From: Hemibagrus wyckioides
Lineage: Eukaryota > Chordata > Actinopteri > Siluriformes > Bagridae
Length of the DNA: 64,000 nt
Assembly (NCBI RefSeq): GCF_019097595.1
Contig: NC_080716.1
Location: 15,276,901 to 15,340,900, forward strand
Direction of reading: 5' to 3'
Part shown: positions 61,186 to 64,000 of the stretch, in pieces
Layout of the letters: every line of letters starts with the position of its first letter
Numbering within the stretch: position 1 is the first letter of the stretch
Program-made: the position numbers and the translations under genes
The notes under the pieces: generated by a model
The model's database searches: none
What the model was told of the DNA's origin: nothing
Seen by the model: only the letters and a program-made list of their open reading frames with translations

Positions 61186-61855
61186 TAAAAGCATATGAGA
61201 AAGTAAAGTTGCAACATATTCAGATATATTCAGACCACTACACTCTAACTCACTGCGCCTTTATACAGATCCAGGGCTGGTTTGTCCAGCAGTGTTCTCT
61301 CACTCTCTCCATTCTCCCCCACCAGGGTTACATACACAGAGTTATTAGTACCTGAGTACTCTAAGGTGCCTGTAGCCACGGTCACTTTGTACTCCATCTG
61401 CACACACAATTCACATCAACTCTTGTATATAAAACTGATGATGTGATTGCAGTATGTCAACGATCATTTGAATATAAATTCACAATTTCAAATATGTGTT
61501 TTTTTTCTTACTCAGAAACCCAAAAGCATGTCTATACACACATGGCTACATCCTTACACAGGTTCAAGGAGAAATGTTGAAATTCCTCAGAACATATTAT
61601 TGAAGAATGTACTGGAAATACTGGAGTATACAATGCTTATTAATCACTTGTGAATTGCCAAAAATACAATAAATTGTTTGGAAGCACCACCACACCAGCA
61701 TCAAAAACCAAAATTGTTAGGGCCTTTAATAAAAACTTAGTGCTAGTTGTGAAGTTTTACTGTGCTTTGATTTATTAAAGATTCTGCTATTGCAAACAAC
61801 AACGTCATCCAGATAGGCTCTTGTTGTAGGATGTATTGATTTTAGTATAACACGT

Positions 61856-61998
61856 CTTTTTCTGGATTTTTTGTTGTTATTATGTCTCTCACTGTTAAAA
61901 TAAACCTACCATTTACTGTAATTTATAGATTGATAATTTCTTTGTCAGTGGGCAAGCGTCTAAAATCAGCAGGGGATCAAATATTTTTTCCCTCAGTG
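61856..61998 (+). mobile_element. Displaced right Tc1 terminus in copy C
   Basis: Counterpart of 24951-25096: ctggattttttgttgttatt through gcaggggatcaaatattttttccctcagtg then TA. Again alox exon 1 and the L2-like scrap lie between it and the left part. Confidence 0.75.
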
Positions 61999-62138
61999 TA
62001 CATAAGCTATATTTTGTGTAATTATATTAGCTGTGTACTATATTGCTAAAAATGGATTAACATTTTGCCTACATTATAAAGCCTACAGTCATGTACATGC
62101 AAAAGGAGAAGTAGTAAATGCAGCAGGACTCCTAGTCC

Positions 62139-63684
62139 TGGAACATACAGATGACACCTGAGATATAGAGAATAGATTTGATAAGGGTACAGACAATGAA
62201 ATGAAAAAATGCGCAACTAGCACTAAGTATTTATTAAAGGCACCAACGATTTTGGTTTTTGATGCTGGCGTGGTGGTGCGTCCAAGCGAAAAGAAGTGGT
62301 TAACCCAACTGTAACCATACAGAGAGAAAGAGGAGGGCTGAAAGGGCAACAAGTTTACAGAAGAGAGTGAGAGAGTGGAGGAAAACTCAGTTTGCAGCAG
62401 TTGTATGTTTGATAGCAGTGTGCTGAGATAAACCTAGAAAAACCATACAGACTGTACAAAAGTCAGAGGAAGAAAGCAGTGGAGACAGGCTAAAATAAAC
62501 CACAAGGTAAGTATTGACTAAGAAGTTTTACTATGCTTTGATTTATTTAAGATTCTGCTATTGCAAATAGCAACGTCATCCAGATAGGCTCTCGTTGTAG
62601 AATGTATTCATTTTAGTATAACACAGTTTCTATAGCTTAAGCCACTTAAGGCACCAAACCATGTGGATGTTACAAAACTGTGTAATAGCAGAGATATTTT
62701 CACGAATCCTTTCCTATATTTATATTTCCATTCAGTATCTATAAGAATATGTGTCTACGACTGTCTATGTGTGCCTCTTTGTGTTCTTACTTCAGCTTGG
62801 CTGTTTATTTAAACTATACTGGAAACTAACTGAAACTAACTTCTAACTGGAAACTGGGAGATTCTCTCTATATATTATCAAGTGTAAATAAATAAGTAAT
62901 TAGGTAATAGCATACAAAATCACATTAGTATATGTTATTTAATCGAATGCTATATCTCAGTATTTCCAAATTATTCAAACACACACACAATGCAGGTGGC
63001 ACGGTGGCTTATTGGGTTAGCACGTTTGCCTCACACCTCCAGGGTTCGAGTCTCGCTCCCGCTCACTCTGTGTGTGTGGAGTTTGCATGTTCTCCCTGTG
63101 CTTGGTGGGTTTCCTACCACAGTCCAAAGACATGTTTCTAGGCTGACTGGAGTCTCTAAATTGCCCGTAGTGCATGTGATTTCATGAGTGTGTGTGTGTG
63201 CCCTGGAATGGGTTGGCACTCAGTCCAGGGTGTATCCTGCCTTGATGCCTGATGACACCTGGAGATATAGAGAATAGATCAGATAAGCGGTGCAGACAAT
63301 GAAATGAAAATTCACAACTAGCACTAAGTATTTATTAAAGGCACCAACAATTTTTGTCTTTGATGCTGGTGTGGTGGTGCTTCCAAACTTGTAAACTTCC
63401 AAATTGTAATTTTTGGCAATTCACAAGTGATTAATAAGCATTGTATACTCTAAAGTATTTCCCAGTACATTCCTCAATAATATGTTCTGAGGAATTTCAA
63501 CATTTCTCCTTGAACCTGTGTAAGGATGTAGTCATGTGTGTATAGACATTGCTTTTGGGTTTCTGAGTAAGAAAAAAAAACACACATTTAAAACTGTGAA
63601 ATCAATCATTCAAAATGATCTTTGAGATACTGCAATCACATCATCAGTTTTATATACAAGAGTTGATGTGAATTGTGTGTGCAG
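62139..63684. other. C/D head-to-head spacer
   Basis: Near copy of the A/B spacer (25236-26831). It has the same leader-exon candidate ending in a gtaagt donor (exon end 62516), the same SINE-like element at 62992-63245 and the same upstream blocks, minus about 100 bp around 62699. Confidence 0.8.
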
Positions 63685-63828
63685 ATGGAGTACAAAGTGA
63701 CCGTGGCTACAGGCACCTTAGAGTACTCAGGTACTAATAACTCTGTGTATGTAACCCTGGTGGGGGAGAATAGAGAGAGTGAGAGAACACTGCTGGACAA
63801 ACCAGGCCTGGATCTGTATAAAGGCGCG
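63685..63828 (+). CDS. Lipoxygenase copy D, first coding exon only (runs off the window)
   Basis: 144 nt identical to copy B exon 1 apart from one base that changes GEN-G to GEN-R. It is preceded by a cag acceptor and followed by gtgagt. The open frame, intact length and donor fit a working gene, but exon 2 onward lies outside the window. Confidence 0.85.
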
Positions 63829-64000
63829 GTGAGTGAGAGTGTAGAGGTCTGAATATATCTGAATATGTTGTAAATTTACTGTTATATTTTTGTCTTGCGT
63901 TTTTATTAACTTACAGCTGAGAATACAGCTCAAGCATCTAACTGAGCAATAAAACCTTCTCAAGGCCCTAGTAATGGCCTTTTCATTCATGTTAAACTAC

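Larger units (their letters stand above)
55025..61397 (-). pseudogene. Lipoxygenase copy C: broken alox pseudogene
   Basis: Recognised exons on the minus strand: exon 1 (61397-61254, in frame), exon 4 (57780-57659, 1 bp deleted), exon 5 (57462-57356), exon 6 (57154-56993, the same 11 bp deletion as copy A), exon 12 (56229-56130, 1 bp deleted, giving an early TAA), exon 13 (55650-55479, 1 bp inserted after ATGGAGTT) and exon 14 (55204-55025, intact to the terminal Ile). Exons 2-3 and 7-11 are not found. The first two iron-ligand histidines (exon 8) are therefore missing and no active enzyme can be made. Confidence 0.92.

Overview
This is a stretch of teleost fish nuclear genome. It has short exons with GT/AG introns, microsatellites, many Tc1-like transposons plus L1-, L2-like, hAT and SINE remnants, and animal-only genes. 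The species cannot be named from the sequence. No bacterial operon, CRISPR array or rRNA gene is present. Exon joins, reading frames and lesions below were worked out by hand from the sequence.

Left part (1-11.1 kb). A schwannomin-interacting-protein-1-like gene (schip1-like, minus strand) can be assembled as six coding exons between 5757 and 1801 (258 aa). A complete ribonuclease kappa gene (rnasek, plus strand, three exons, 9010-10566, 101 aa) follows. Its 3' end runs tail-to-tail into a lipoxygenase copy.

Main part (11.3-64 kb). Four copies of an arachidonate lipoxygenase gene lie in alternating orientation. A (minus, 11.3-24.5 kb) is a pseudogene. B (plus, 26.8-35.5 kb) is complete: 14 coding exons, 671 aa, all five iron ligands. 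C (minus, 55.0-61.4 kb) is a pseudogene. D (plus, from 63.685 kb) shows only its first coding exon before the window ends. A/B and C/D are each head-to-head around nearly the same spacer, which carries a probable non-coding leader exon for B and D. B and C are tail-to-tail and each is followed by a broken rnasek exon 3. The array therefore looks like serial inverted duplication of an rnasek-alox block. A and C share lesions and carry further private ones, and A also has an internal tandem duplication of about 4.7-5.0 kb.

Spacer between B and C (36.2-54 kb). It is mostly nested mobile DNA: a Tc1-like element split by a 3.2 kb inverted-repeat element that itself contains a smaller one; a Tc1 hit by a tRNA-Gly-derived SINE with target duplication; a Tc1 split by an L2-like scrap and an L1; a second L1 with a 17 bp target duplication; and a hAT transposase fragment.

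Only schip1-like, rnasek and alox copy B (and perhaps D) look able to make normal proteins. The rnasek-alox adjacency resembles the human ALOX12-RNASEK neighbourhood, which favours the alox12 branch, although length, exon phases and ligand spacing also fit ALOX5.
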